A stretch of 58,947 nt of DNA, taken from the NCBI GenBank assembly GCA_946061515.1, contig CAMGRL010000009.1, positions 1 through 58,947 on the forward strand, given 5' to 3'. The DNA comes from an uncultured Clostridia bacterium (lineage in GTDB: Bacteria > Bacillota > Clostridia > Oscillospirales > Oscillospiraceae). The notes beneath the pieces were generated by a model, which did not search any database, was not told where the DNA came from, and worked only from the letters and a program-made list of their open reading frames with translations. Below, piece by piece: positions 1 to 9,458 of this stretch (the stretch's first letter is position 1; every line of letters starts with the position of its first letter). The position numbers were made by a program, and so were the translations under genes.

Positions 1-2
1 TG

Positions 3-1031
3 GACGATTTTGAAAAAGGCGGGACCGAGGAGCAGCTGGACGCCTTCTTCTCCGCACTGAAAGCGCGGATCGTCCCCCTGATGCACCGCATCGTGGCGGA
101 AGGCAAGCCCATCCGGGAGGACTTCCTCTCCCGGCCCTGCCCCATCCCCCAGCAGGAGGCCTTCTCCCGCTATCTGCTGAAGGAGGAGGGTCTGCGGGAG
201 AGCGCCCTGGTGCTGAAGACCACGGAGCATCCCTTTACCGACAACTATGGGCCCAAGGATGTGCGCGTCACCACCCATTATTATGAGGACAACTTTATCT
301 CCAACATCTTCTCCACCATGCACGAGGGCGGCCACGCCCTGTTCATGCAGAACGAGCCGGAGGAGGTCTACGCCAACCACTGCGACAACAACATGTCCAA
401 CGCCATGCACGAGACCATCTCCCGCTTTTACGAGAACATCATCGGCCGCAGCGAGGCCTTTATCCACTTTGTCTATCCCAAGCTCCAGGAGATCAGCGGT
501 GACACCTTCTCTGACGTCAGCGAGCGGGAGCTGTACGAGGCGGTGAATATCTCCCGGCCCAGCCTGATCCGCACAGAGTCCGACGAGCTGACTTATTGCC
601 TCCACATCCTTGTGCGCTACGAGCTGGAAAAGGCCTTTGTCAACGGAGAGATCACCGTGGACGAAGTTCCCGCCCTGTGGAACGCAAAGTACAAGGAATA
701 TCTGGGCGTGGACGTGCCCGGAGACGACGTGGGCTGCCTGCAGGACGTGCATTGGAGCGGCAGCTACGGCTACTTCCCTTCCTACGCGCTGGGCAACGCC
801 TACGGCGTGCAGATTTTGCGCACCATGGAAAAGGATTTCGACGTTTTCGCCGCTGTCCGGGATGGCCAGCTCTCCAAAGTCGCCGACTGGCTCAAGGAGC
901 ATGTGTTCAGCATTGCCTCCCTCACCGACCCGGACCAGTGGATCCGCGCCATCACCGGCGAGAGCCTGAATGTGAATTATTTCCTTGACTATCTGGAGGA
1001 CAAATACACCAAGCTCTACGAACTGAAATAA
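3..1031 (+). CDS. M32 family metallocarboxypeptidase, 3' part
   Basis: This is the C-terminal part of a zinc carboxypeptidase of family M32 (thermostable carboxypeptidase Taq type), which removes C-terminal residues from peptides in the cytoplasm. The frame is open from the window edge, so the start lies outside; about 342 residues are visible of a family length near 500. The zinc motif HEGGH is encoded at 321-335. The following HETISRFYE segment (near 408) supplies the third ligand and matches the conserved M32 helix. The C-terminal half reads like the family to its end (DVHWSGSYGYFPSYALGN, then a Leu/Tyr-rich tail). It faces dnaE tail to tail across a shared terminator. Identification is confident; substrate range is unknown. 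Confidence 0.93.
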   Translation, partial: DDFEKGGTEEQLDAFFSALKARIVPLMHRIVAEGKPIREDFLSRPCPIPQQEAFSRYLLKEEGLRESALVLKTTEHPFTDNYGPKDVRVTTHYYEDNFISNIFSTMHEGGHALFMQNEPEEVYANHCDNNMSNAMHETISRFYENIIGRSEAFIHFVYPKLQEISGDTFSDVSERELYEAVNISRPSLIRTESDELTYCLHILVRYELEKAFVNGEITVDEVPALWNAKYKEYLGVDVPGDDVGCLQDVHWSGSYGYFPSYALGNAYGVQILRTMEKDFDVFAAVRDGQLSKVADWLKEHVFSIASLTDPDQWIRAITGESLNVNYFLDYLEDKYTKLYELK

Positions 1032-1039
1032 GCCAAACA

Positions 1040-1076
1040 AAAAGCAGAGGAAGCTGACAAAGCCGCCTCTGCTTTT
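1040..1076. terminator. bidirectional terminator between carboxypeptidase and dnaE
   Basis: AAGCAGAGG (1042-1050) pairs with CCTCTGCTT (1066-1074). The stem has an A tract on the left and a T tract on the right, so it can end both convergent transcripts. The dnaE stop codon lies just beside it. Confidence 0.8.
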
Positions 1077-1077
1077 C

Positions 1078-4000
1078 TCATTTTACCACAACATTTTCGT
1101 CGCCCAGCATTTCCTTCAGCTCCTGCACAAGGGCCGGGTGGATCAGGCACCGGGCGCCGATGCGCTTTTTCTCCCGCTCGCACCAGATGATCATCTGCTC
1201 CGTTCCGGGGAACATGGTCAGGATCAGCTCGATCTTATGGAGCCGGGGATCGTCCGCTCCGGGCAGCTTCACCCAGAGCTTCTGCCCGGGCTGGGCCGCC
1301 GGGGCCGCCGGTTTCTGCACCACGGCGGTCTGGGCCAGTGTGCCGATATCGCTGAGGGGCCGAATGGAATCCACCATGATCTGGGGCTCCTTCTCGTCCC
1401 GCACAGAGATCCGCCCACGGACGATCAGGGAGGCATTCTCCACCACATAGCAGCCGCCGGTGTCCAGCGCCTTCTGGAAAGCGATCAGCTCGATGCTGCC
1501 GGTGTCGTCCTCCAGCATGATGTAGCTCATCAGCGAGTTATTCTTGGTGGTGCGGGTCCTGGTGGAGGACACCACCCCCGCCACGGTGACCGTCTGGTTA
1601 TCCGCGTAGCTGGCCGGTCCGTCGGCGGCGGCAAAATCGCTGATAATCGCGCCGATGGGGGCCGCGCCGATCTTCCGCACCGCGTCCCGGTACTCGTCCA
1701 TGGGGTGGCCGGTGAGATAGAGGCCGGTGACCTCCTTCTCCATGGCCATCTTCTCTCTGGCGGAAAACTCCTCCACCTGGGGGATGGCGATCCGGGCAGG
1801 CTGCGCCTGCTCCTGTCCGCCAAAGTCACCGAAGAGGTCCATCTGGCCGGAAATGTTGTCCCGCTGGGCCTGGTTGATGCTGTCGATCACCGCGCCCGCG
1901 ATCTGGAGCAGGGCCTTGCGCTTGTAGCCCATGCTGTCGAAAGCCCCGGCCCGGATCAGGTTTTCCACGGTGCGCTTGTTCATGTCCTTGCCGGACATGC
2001 GGCGGCAGAAATCCTCAAAGTCCGCAAAAAGGCCGTTTCTCTCCCGCTCGGCCACCAGGCCGTTGATGACGCCCCAGCCGATGCCCTTGATGGCCACCAG
2101 ACCGAAGCGGATATTGTCCCCGGCCACGGTGAAGTTTGCGCCGGACTCGTTCACGTCCGGGGGCAGCAGCTGGATGCCCAGCTCCCGGCACTCGGCGATA
2201 TACTCCGCCACCTTGGTGCTGTTATCCAGCACGGAGGTCAGCAGCGCCGCCATATACTGCCGGGGATAATGCCGCTTCATGTAGGCGGTGCGGTAGGTGA
2301 CGATGGCATAGCTCACCGCGTGGGCCTTGTTGAAGGCGTAGCTGGCAAAGTCCAATATCTCGTCGTAGATGCTGTTGGCCACATCCTCCGGCACGCCGTT
2401 GGCCACCGCGCCGGCAATCCCCCGCTCACTGTCGCCGTGGACGAAGGCGATGCGCTCGGCGTCAATGACCTTGTGCTTTTTCTTGCTCATGGCCCGGCGG
2501 ATCATGTCCGCCTGGCCCAGGGAAAAGCCCGCCAGTTGCCGGAAGATCTGAATGACCTGCTCCTGATACACGATGCAGCCGTAGGTCACTTCCAGGATCG
2601 GGCGCAGCAGCTCGTGCTTGTAGCTGATCTTTTCCGGGTGGGTGGAGCACTCCACAAAGCGGGGGATGCTGTCCATGGGGCCGGGGCGGTAAAGGGCGAT
2701 GACAGCGGTGATATCTTCAATGTTTTTCGGCTTGATGCTGGTGCACACGCCGGTGATGCCCGTGCTTTCCAGCTGGAACACGCCGCTGGTATGTCCCGCG
2801 GCCAGCATCTCAAAGGTCTCCGGGTCGTCCTCCGGTATGGTCTCCACCTTGAAATCCGGCTGGAACTGCCGCACCAGCTTTGCCGCGTCCTCCAGCACCG
2901 TCAGATTTCGCAGACCCAGAAAGTCCATTTTCAGCAGGCCCAGCTCCTCCAGGGTGGTCATGGGGTACTGGCAGACCACGGACTCGTCGTTTCTCGCCAG
3001 AGGCACATATTCGTACACCGGCTTTTCCGTGATCACCACGCCGGCGGCGTGGGTGGAGGCGTGGCGGGGCATACCCTCCAGGGCTTTGGCCACGTCGATC
3101 AGGTGCTTGATGTTCTCGTCCCCTTCGTACAGCTCCTTCAGGGGCTTGGAGAGCCGCAGGGCCTCGTCCAGGGTCATATTCAGCGCCCCCGGGCCGGAGG
3201 GCACCTGTTTGGCCACCGCGTCCGTCTGGGCGTAGCTGACGGACAGGGCCCGGCCCACATCCCGGATAGCGCCTCTGGCCGCCATGGTGCCGAAGGTGAC
3301 GATCTGGGCCACATGGTCGCTGCCGTAGAGCCGGTTCACATAGTCGATGACCTCCCCCCGGCGGTTGACGCAGAAGTCCACGTCGATATCCGGCATGGAG
3401 ACCCGCTCGGGGTTTAAGAAACGCTCGAAGAAAAGGCTGTATTTAATGGGGTCCACATCGGTGATATGCAGGCAGTAGGACACCACGCTGCCCGCGGCGC
3501 TGCCGCGGCCGGGGCCTACAGGGATGCCGTTTCGCTTGGCGTAGCCGATAAAGTCGGAGACGATGAGGAAATAGTCCACAAAGCCCATCTTTTTGATCAT
3601 GTTCAGCTCGTATTCCAGCTGCTCATGGACCTGGGGCCTGTCGGGGAAGCGCTCGGCAAAGCCCTTTTCACAGAGCTTTTGGAGATAGGCAAAGCTGTCC
3701 GTTTCCCCCGCGGGCAGTTTGAAGCGGGGCAGGTGGTAGTGGCCAAATTCAAAATCGTAATTGCAGCGCTCCGCAATGGCCACCGTGTTGTCCGCCGCCT
3801 CCTGAAGCTCCGGGAAGAGGGCGCGCATCTCCTCCTCGCTTTTTAGATACAGCTCCCGGGACTCAAAGCGCATACGGTTGGGGTCGTCCACGGTCTTGCC
3901 CATCTGGATGCACATCAGCACATCCTGATAATAGGCGTCTTCTTTTTCAATATAGTGGGCGTCGTTGGTGAGAACCAGAGGAATGCCGGTCTCCTTATGG

Positions 4001-4575
4001 AGCCGGATCAGGCCCTGAGCGGCCTTTTTCTCCTCCGGGAGGCCGTGGTCCTGGATCTCCAGGAAGAAATCCTCCGGTCCGAACAGCGCCCGAAGCTCCA
4101 GAGCCTTGGCTTTGGCCCCCTCGTAGTCGTCCTTTATAAGCATCTGGGGGATGGCCCCGGCCAGACAGCCGGAGAGGCAGATCAGCCCCTCCGCGTGCTG
4201 GTGCAGCAGCGCCCAGTCGATGCGGGGCTTAACGTAAAAGCCGTCGGTAAAGGCGGCGCTGACCAGATAGCAGAGGTTTTGATAGCCCGTCTCGTTCTTG
4301 CACAGCAGCACAAGATGGGTATAGTCATTATCCCGGCCATGCTCCTTGTCGCTCATGTTCCGGGGGGCCACATATACCTCGCAGCCGATGATGGGCTTGA
4401 TCCCCGCCGCAAGGCAGGCCTTGTAAAAGGCTACCGCGCCGTACATGACCCCGTGGTCTGTGACGGCCAGGGCCGTCTGCCCCAGGGCCTTGGCCTTTTC
4501 AGCGATCTTGTCGATACGGCAGGCCCCGTCCAGCAGGGAATATTCCGTATGTACATGTAAATGGGCAAAGGCCAT
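1078..4575 (-). CDS. dnaE: DNA polymerase III subunit alpha (DnaE)
   Basis: Replicative C-family DNA polymerase, 1165 residues, the usual DnaE length. The N-terminal PHP domain opens with HLHVHTEYSLLDG (about residues 6-18). The polymerase core carries PGRGSAAGS near 355 and the catalytic aspartates in MPDIDVDF near 395. A helix-hairpin-helix region (VAIKGIGWG) lies near 832 and an OB fold (VTVAGVVSS) near 995. The start codon follows whiA with only two bases between and has AAGGAG formed by the end of whiA, so the two are translationally adjacent. In Firmicutes DnaE usually works beside PolC; PolC is not in this window. Confidence 0.98.
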   Translation of the reverse strand: MAFAHLHVHTEYSLLDGACRIDKIAEKAKALGQTALAVTDHGVMYGAVAFYKACLAAGIKPIIGCEVYVAPRNMSDKEHGRDNDYTHLVLLCKNETGYQNLCYLVSAAFTDGFYVKPRIDWALLHQHAEGLICLSGCLAGAIPQMLIKDDYEGAKAKALELRALFGPEDFFLEIQDHGLPEEKKAAQGLIRLHKETGIPLVLTNDAHYIEKEDAYYQDVLMCIQMGKTVDDPNRMRFESRELYLKSEEEMRALFPELQEAADNTVAIAERCNYDFEFGHYHLPRFKLPAGETDSFAYLQKLCEKGFAERFPDRPQVHEQLEYELNMIKKMGFVDYFLIVSDFIGYAKRNGIPVGPGRGSAAGSVVSYCLHITDVDPIKYSLFFERFLNPERVSMPDIDVDFCVNRRGEVIDYVNRLYGSDHVAQIVTFGTMAARGAIRDVGRALSVSYAQTDAVAKQVPSGPGALNMTLDEALRLSKPLKELYEGDENIKHLIDVAKALEGMPRHASTHAAGVVITEKPVYEYVPLARNDESVVCQYPMTTLEELGLLKMDFLGLRNLTVLEDAAKLVRQFQPDFKVETIPEDDPETFEMLAAGHTSGVFQLESTGITGVCTSIKPKNIEDITAVIALYRPGPMDSIPRFVECSTHPEKISYKHELLRPILEVTYGCIVYQEQVIQIFRQLAGFSLGQADMIRRAMSKKKHKVIDAERIAFVHGDSERGIAGAVANGVPEDVANSIYDEILDFASYAFNKAHAVSYAIVTYRTAYMKRHYPRQYMAALLTSVLDNSTKVAEYIAECRELGIQLLPPDVNESGANFTVAGDNIRFGLVAIKGIGWGVINGLVAERERNGLFADFEDFCRRMSGKDMNKRTVENLIRAGAFDSMGYKRKALLQIAGAVIDSINQAQRDNISGQMDLFGDFGGQEQAQPARIAIPQVEEFSAREKMAMEKEVTGLYLTGHPMDEYRDAVRKIGAAPIGAIISDFAAADGPASYADNQTVTVAGVVSSTRTRTTKNNSLMSYIMLEDDTGSIELIAFQKALDTGGCYVVENASLIVRGRISVRDEKEPQIMVDSIRPLSDIGTLAQTAVVQKPAAPAAQPGQKLWVKLPGADDPRLHKIELILTMFPGTEQMIIWCEREKKRIGARCLIHPALVQELKEMLGDENVVVK

Positions 4576-4577
4576 GG

Positions 4578-5477
4578 TTACTCCTTTGAGGCTAAGCTCA
4601 TGATTTTTTTGAGTCTGTGGGAAATGCAGCTTTTGGTCACCGGCGGATAGGAGAGCTTTGCCAGATCCGCAAGGCTGGCCTCCGGGTTTGCGATCCGCAG
4701 CAGAGCCGCGTCCTTCAGCGGTTCGGGCAGGGCGTCGATCCCGTACTCCTTTACGATATACCGTATGGCTTCAAGCTGCTCCTGGGCCGCGTTCACCACC
4801 TTGTCGGCGTTGGCCGAGTCGCAGTTGACCCGGCGGGTGATGGTGTTTCGCATGTCCTTTTCCACCTTGGCCGTCATAATGCCCAGGGCGGTGTTTGTGG
4901 CCCCGATGGTGGTGAAAAAGTCGGCGATGGCGTCAGCCTGCTTGAAATACAGCAGGGCGTTTCCGCCCCGCTCCGCCTCCCGGGGGCTGAAGCCCATATC
5001 CAGCAGCACCGAGTAGGTCTCCCGGCTGACGCTGTGGTGGGGCGTGGCCAATTCAAGATGATAGCGCTTTTCCGGGTCGGTGACGCTGCCCCCCGCCAGA
5101 AAAGCCCCCCGAATAAAGGAGGCACGGCAGCAGTCCTCCTCCAGCACGCCGAAATTGACGTGGTGGGACAGGGTGCTGTCCACCTCCGCGCCGTAGGTGT
5201 CGAAAATGCGCTTGATTTTGTCCGGCGAGGTGATCAGAAAGCTGCTTTTCCCTTTGGTGTTTTCCGGGGGCAGCACGTCAAAGCTCAGAGAAAAGGCCCG
5301 CTTGAACAGCCGGGGCAGCCGGGCGGCAAAATCCCGGCTGGCGGTGATGATCCGGATCTCCCGGGCCGAAAAGGTGTTGCAGTAGAGCAGCACGCCGTAG
5401 CTCTCCGCCACGGCGCAGCACTTTCTGTCCGGCCTCTGGGCGCAGAGCTCTGCCTTTGCGTCGGATGAAAATGACAT
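4578..5477 (-). CDS. whiA: DNA-binding protein WhiA
   Basis: WhiA is a DNA-binding protein with a LAGLIDADG-homing-endonuclease-like fold and a C-terminal helix-turn-helix. In Bacillus it affects cell division and chromosome segregation; in Streptomyces it activates sporulation genes. It has 299 residues from the ATG at 5477, chosen because GGAG lies six bases upstream and the family begins MSFSS; an in-frame ATG at 5489 lacks an SD. The C-terminal HTH reads SLADLAKLSYPPVTKSCISH (about 265-285), matching the family. The gene lies between rapZ and dnaE in a leftward block. YvcK, its common neighbour, is absent. Confidence 0.96.
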   Translation of the reverse strand: MSFSSDAKAELCAQRPDRKCCAVAESYGVLLYCNTFSAREIRIITASRDFAARLPRLFKRAFSLSFDVLPPENTKGKSSFLITSPDKIKRIFDTYGAEVDSTLSHHVNFGVLEEDCCRASFIRGAFLAGGSVTDPEKRYHLELATPHHSVSRETYSVLLDMGFSPREAERGGNALLYFKQADAIADFFTTIGATNTALGIMTAKVEKDMRNTITRRVNCDSANADKVVNAAQEQLEAIRYIVKEYGIDALPEPLKDAALLRIANPEASLADLAKLSYPPVTKSCISHRLKKIMSLASKE

Positions 5478-5539
5478 TTTAATCTCCATTCTGCCGCGGT
5501 TGCCGCTTCAGCGGCGAGCGGCACGCCGTTTCAATCCCT

Positions 5540-6397
5540 CTACTTGTCGATATCGCGGTTTACGTTCACCGAATCTATCTCATGGGCGTGGAAATAGTCG
5601 TTCAGCGCCGCGGCCAGGGCCACACTGCGGTGGCGGCCACCGGTGCAGCCGATGGCGATGGTCAGCGTCAGCTTCCCCTCCTCCAGATACAGGGGCAGCA
5701 GGAAGTCCAGCATGTCCTCCAGCTTTTCCAGGAAGGTCCGGGTCTGCTGGTAGCTGAACACGAACTCCGCCACCGGCCTGTCCAGCCCGCACATGGGCCG
5801 GAGCTCGTCCACATAGAAGGGGTTGGGCAGAAAACGGGCGTCAAACACCAGGTCCGCGTCCATGGGGATGCCGTGCTTGTAGCCGAAGGACATGACCGTC
5901 ACGGCGATTTTTCGCTTGTGGCCCTCCCCGGCAAACAGGTCGAAAAGCTTGTTTTGCAGCATACCCAGGGTCAGGCTGGAGGTGTTCACGATATAATCCG
6001 CCCGCGCCCGCACCGGGGCCAGCAGCTCCGCTTCCTTCGCCACAGCCTGCTCCACGGACACGCCGGGGGCTGCCATGGGGTGGGGCCGCCGGGATTCCTT
6101 GTAGCGGCGGACAAGAGTGCGGGTGTCCGCGTCCATATACAGGATGCGGCAGCTGACGTCCATCTCGCCCAGCTGGTCCAGGGTGGTCAAAAGCTGGCCG
6201 AAGCCGTCCTTTTCCCGCACGTCCGTCACCAGCGCCACCTTTTCATAGCGCCCGCCGGTGGCCACGCACAGCTCCGCAAAGCGGGGCATCAGCGCCACGG
6301 GCATATTGTCCACGCAGTAGTACTCCAGGTCCTCCAGCACATCCGCCGCCCGGCTCTTGCCTGCGCCGGAAAGGCCGGTGATGATCAGAAATTCCAT
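5540..6397 (-). CDS. rapZ: RNase adapter / nucleotide-binding protein RapZ (YvcJ)
   Basis: P-loop ATPase/GTPase of the RapZ/YvcJ family, 285 residues, the usual length. The N-terminal Walker A motif is GLSGAGKS (about 8-15), followed by the conserved YYCVDNMP segment. The C-terminal domain keeps GCTGGRHRSVALA (about 249-261), which in E. coli RapZ belongs to the domain that binds GlcNAc-6-P and small RNAs. In Firmicutes YvcJ has been linked to competence and to cell-wall precursor control, but its role is not settled. It starts 13 bases after murB, in the block hprK-murB-rapZ-whiA-dnaE, so it is probably co-transcribed with a peptidoglycan precursor enzyme. Confidence 0.97.
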   Translation of the reverse strand: MEFLIITGLSGAGKSRAADVLEDLEYYCVDNMPVALMPRFAELCVATGGRYEKVALVTDVREKDGFGQLLTTLDQLGEMDVSCRILYMDADTRTLVRRYKESRRPHPMAAPGVSVEQAVAKEAELLAPVRARADYIVNTSSLTLGMLQNKLFDLFAGEGHKRKIAVTVMSFGYKHGIPMDADLVFDARFLPNPFYVDELRPMCGLDRPVAEFVFSYQQTRTFLEKLEDMLDFLLPLYLEEGKLTLTIAIGCTGGRHRSVALAAALNDYFHAHEIDSVNVNRDIDK

Positions 6398-6410
6398 GTC
6401 TCTCTTTCCC

Positions 6411-7412
6411 TCATTCCTCCGGCAGGGTCTCCTCGTTTACATCAATTCTGTATATGGGCGCGTCCGGCGTCTCGTCCTTCAGGGCGTAGTCCGGGGGCAG
6501 GATGATGATCTCCGGCTCCAGGAAAACGCCGGTCTGGGTATAGACGGTGTTTCGCACATGCATCATCAGGTCATAGACATCCTTGGAAGTGGCATTCCCT
6601 TTGTTCACCACAAAGCCGGAATGCTTCTCCGACACCTGGGCGCCGCCCACGGTATAGCCCTTCAGGCCCGCCTGCTCGATCAGGGCGGCGGCAAAGTGCC
6701 CCTCCGGGCGCTTGAAGGCGCTGCCCGCCGAGGGCAGGTCCAGGGGCTGCTTTTCCCGGCGCTTCTCGTTCAGCTCCCGCATTTTCGCGGCGATCTGGTC
6801 CTTGTCGCCCTTTTCCGGGCGGAATACCGCGCTGAGAATGGCGCAGCCGCCCTGGGTTTTGAAATTGCTGGTCCTGTAGCCGAAGCCGCAGGCCTCCGCC
6901 GGGGCTTCCAGCAGGGTCTGCTGGGGCAGGAAGTAATAGACCACGCTCTCCACCACGTCTTTCAGCTCCCCACCGTAGGCACCGGCGTTCATCAGCAGTC
7001 CGCCGCCCACCGTGCCGGGGATGCCGGAGGCAAATTCCAGGCCCTGCAGCCCGTTTTGCTGGGCAAAGCTTGATAGCTTCGCCAGCGACACCCCCGCCTC
7101 GGCGTAGATGGCCCCGTCAGGCAGCAGGAACATTTTCGTCAGCTTTTCCGTGCTGATGATAAACAGCTCCGGCAGCCCCTCGTCCGGGAAAAGGATGTTG
7201 GTGCCGTTTCCTAGCAGCATGGGGGCCAGTTTGTTCAGCTTCAGAATATGGCAGATCTTCGAAAGAGAGCTGACGTCTGAAGGCACGGCCAGGGCCCGCG
7301 CCGGGCCGCCGATCTTAAAAGAGCTGTGGGCGCTCATGGGCTCGTTTTCCATCAGGCACAGCCCGGGCAGTTCCTGTTTGATTTGTGCAATGGCGGTTTC
7401 AAGGTTTTCCAT
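6411..7412 (-). CDS. murB: UDP-N-acetylmuramate dehydrogenase (MurB)
   Basis: MurB reduces UDP-GlcNAc-enolpyruvate to UDP-MurNAc with NADPH and FAD, the second committed step of peptidoglycan synthesis. It has 333 residues. FAD-binding signatures include SAHSSFKIGG (about 28-37), LGNGTNILFPD (about 63-73) and GIPGTVGGGLLMNAGAYGGE. GYRTSNF carries the conserved Arg, SAGSAFKRP the catalytic Ser, and LEPEII the late Glu. The direct passage from GYRTS to the C-terminal domain suggests the shorter type II MurB of Firmicutes. It sits 21 bases downstream of hprK and 13 upstream of rapZ, a conserved clostridial arrangement. Confidence 0.97.
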   Translation of the reverse strand: MENLETAIAQIKQELPGLCLMENEPMSAHSSFKIGGPARALAVPSDVSSLSKICHILKLNKLAPMLLGNGTNILFPDEGLPELFIISTEKLTKMFLLPDGAIYAEAGVSLAKLSSFAQQNGLQGLEFASGIPGTVGGGLLMNAGAYGGELKDVVESVVYYFLPQQTLLEAPAEACGFGYRTSNFKTQGGCAILSAVFRPEKGDKDQIAAKMRELNEKRREKQPLDLPSAGSAFKRPEGHFAAALIEQAGLKGYTVGGAQVSEKHSGFVVNKGNATSKDVYDLMMHVRNTVYTQTGVFLEPEIIILPPDYALKDETPDAPIYRIDVNEETLPEE

Positions 7413-7433
7413 AGGTCTCTCCCAAAAATTATT

Positions 7434-8372
7434 TTACAGAAGTCCGGCGTCCACCGCGTAGTCGTGCTCGGCGGCCAGGGCCTCGGCGGCGTTATAGCCC
7501 ATCTTTTTCTGGCGGTTGTTCATGGCCGCAAGCTCCAGAATGACGGCCAGGTTCCGCCCGGGCTGGACGGGGATGGTCACCAGGGGCAGCTTTACGCCCA
7601 GGAAGGTCTCCGTCTCCTCGGAAAGGCCCAGCCGGTCATAGGCCTTGCCCTCCTGCCAGGGCTCCAGCTTTACCACCAGGTCGATGTTGGTCTCCGGCTT
7701 TACCGCGCCCACGCCGTAGATATGGCGCACATTGATCACGCCGATGCCCCGCAGCTCCATATAGTAGCGGATCAGCTCCGGCGCGTTGCCCGTGAGCTTA
7801 TCCCGGCCCACCAGCTTGATCTCCACCGCGTCGTCGGCAATCAGGCGGTGGCCGCGCTTGATGAGCTCCAGGGCCGTCTCGCTCTTGCCGATGCCGCTGT
7901 CACCGATGAGCAGCACGCCTTCACCGTAGATCTCCACCAGCACGCCGTGGGTGGTGATGCGGGGGGCCAGGTAGCTGCGGAGGGTGCCGATGACATCCGC
8001 CTGAAAGTCTGAGGTGTCCTCATCGGTGATGAACAGGTTCCGGTCGTACTTTTCTGCCATCTCCAGGCACTCGGGGAAGGGCTGCATCCCGTGGCAAATC
8101 ACCAGCGCCGCGATATCGTACTGCATGAACCGTTCCAGCGCCTCCCGCCGCTCCTGCTCCGTCAGGGTGTCCAGATAGGTGCTCTCCACTCGGCCGATGA
8201 TCTGGAGCCGGTGAGGGTCAAAATAGTTATAAAAACCCGCCAGCTGCATGGCCGGGCGGTTCACGTCCGCCGTGGTCAGCACCGCCGTGTCATAGTCCTT
8301 TGATGTGTGAAGAATATTCAGCTTGTGCTCCTGCACAATGGTCTTTAGCTTTACCGTGTATTTGCTTCTCAT
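7434..8372 (-). CDS. hprK: HPr kinase/phosphorylase
   Basis: Bifunctional enzyme that phosphorylates HPr on Ser46 and reverses this, the sensor of carbon catabolite control in Firmicutes. From the ATG at 8372 it has 312 residues. This start is chosen because GGGAGGC lies just upstream and the protein then begins RSKYTVKLKTIVQEHKL as the family does; the frame is open to 8447 but that extension is not family-like. The P-loop GDSGIGKS is near residue 155, followed by RGHRLIADDAVEI. The C-terminal catalytic loop and GRNLAVILELAA segment are present. It is the first gene of the leftward block and so probably defines its promoter side. Confidence 0.96.
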   Translation of the reverse strand: MRSKYTVKLKTIVQEHKLNILHTSKDYDTAVLTTADVNRPAMQLAGFYNYFDPHRLQIIGRVESTYLDTLTEQERREALERFMQYDIAALVICHGMQPFPECLEMAEKYDRNLFITDEDTSDFQADVIGTLRSYLAPRITTHGVLVEIYGEGVLLIGDSGIGKSETALELIKRGHRLIADDAVEIKLVGRDKLTGNAPELIRYYMELRGIGVINVRHIYGVGAVKPETNIDLVVKLEPWQEGKAYDRLGLSEETETFLGVKLPLVTIPVQPGRNLAVILELAAMNNRQKKMGYNAAEALAAEHDYAVDAGLL

Positions 8373-8493
8373 CTTTATCCGCCTCCCAAAGTTTTTTCTT
8401 CCGAAAACTATATTCACTATTTTAACCACTCGGGGCGGATTTGGCAATAGCTTTTACACTCATCCGGGCGTAAAATGCTTACACCATATTATA

Positions 8494-8522
8494 TTGACAT
8501 TGTCCAAAAAAATAATTATACT
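8494..8522 (+). promoter_or_regulatory. sigma-A promoter for the EamA transporter
   Basis: A perfect TTGACA (8494-8499) and TATACT (8517-8522) are separated by 17 bases, about 40 bases upstream of the chosen ATG. Confidence 0.75.
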
Positions 8523-8561
8523 CACTTGAAAACACGGATTTCTTTTATTGGGGGCGGGGAT

Positions 8562-9452
8562 ATGAAAAAGCACATTTATTCCGCCGCGGTCATCGCCAGC
8601 GGCTGTCTTTGGGGCCTGATGGGTCTGTTCCGGCGGAGCATGGGCAGTCTGGGCTTTGACTCCTTCGGCATTGTTTTTGTCCGCTGCGGCGTGGCGGCGC
8701 TGCTCTTCGCGCTGACGATCCTCATCCGGGACAAAAGCGCCTTTCGGGTAAAGCTTAAAGATTTCTGGTGCTTTATCGGCTCCGGCCTCTGCTCGCTGCT
8801 GTTTTTCTCTGTGTGCTATTTTCAGGCCATGACCCTGATGAGTCTTTCCGCCGCGGCCATCCTGCTGTACACCGCGCCCTGCTTTGTGGTGCTCATGTCC
8901 GCCCTGCTGTTTCAGGAAAAGCTGAACGGGCGGCTGGTTCTGGCGGTGTTTCTGGCCTTTTCCGGCTGCTGTCTGGTGTCGGGCCTTGTGGGGCAGGAGA
9001 CCAAAATCAGCCTGATCGGGCTGCTCTACGGTCTGGGCTCCGGCTTTGGCTACGCGCTGTACAGCATTTTCGGCAAGCTGGCCCTCCGGCGGGGCTATGC
9101 CAGCAGCACCATCAATTTTTATTCCTGCCTGCTGGCAGCTCTGGGCGCGGGGCTGATCTTCGGTGTGAAAGCGCCGGTCGCGCTGATGTTCTCCTCCTCC
9201 GGCACCCTGGCCCTTTGCCTGCTGGCCGGGGTGGTGACAAGCTACCTGCCCTATCTGCTGTACACCTTCGGCCTTTCCGGGATCGAGGCCGGCAGAGCCT
9301 CCGTCATGGCCTCGGTAGAGCCGGTGGTGGCCACACTGGTGGGTGTTTTGGTGTACCGCGAAAGCCTGAATCTGTACAGTCTTGCCGGTATCGCCCTGGT
9401 GCTTTTCGCCGTCCTCCTGACCGGAATACAAGGGCATAAAAAGGGCGCATGA
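8562..9452 (+). CDS. EamA/DMT-family membrane transporter
   Basis: Integral membrane protein of the drug/metabolite transporter superfamily, 296 residues with about ten hydrophobic helices in two EamA repeats. The first repeat opens with SGCLWGLMGLFRRSMG; the second (about 150 onward) has YGLGSGFGYALYSIFGKLA and ends with SVEPVVATLVGVLVYRE, the typical last-but-one helix. The ATG at 8562 is chosen for the GGGGCGGGG SD just upstream; an earlier in-frame ATG at 8475 precedes the promoter. Family members export amino acids, metabolites or drugs, and the substrate cannot be told here. It is transcribed alone, divergently from hprK. Confidence 0.9.
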   Translation: MKKHIYSAAVIASGCLWGLMGLFRRSMGSLGFDSFGIVFVRCGVAALLFALTILIRDKSAFRVKLKDFWCFIGSGLCSLLFFSVCYFQAMTLMSLSAAAILLYTAPCFVVLMSALLFQEKLNGRLVLAVFLAFSGCCLVSGLVGQETKISLIGLLYGLGSGFGYALYSIFGKLALRRGYASSTINFYSCLLAALGAGLIFGVKAPVALMFSSSGTLALCLLAGVVTSYLPYLLYTFGLSGIEAGRASVMASVEPVVATLVGVLVYRESLNLYSLAGIALVLFAVLLTGIQGHKKGA

Positions 9453-9458
9453 CAAAAG

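Noticed and set aside
1138-3417. Very long open frame antisense to dnaE (759 codons)
   Set aside because: It mirrors dnaE codon bias in a GC-rich gene, lacks an SD and has low-complexity His/Gly/Leu composition with no family resemblance.
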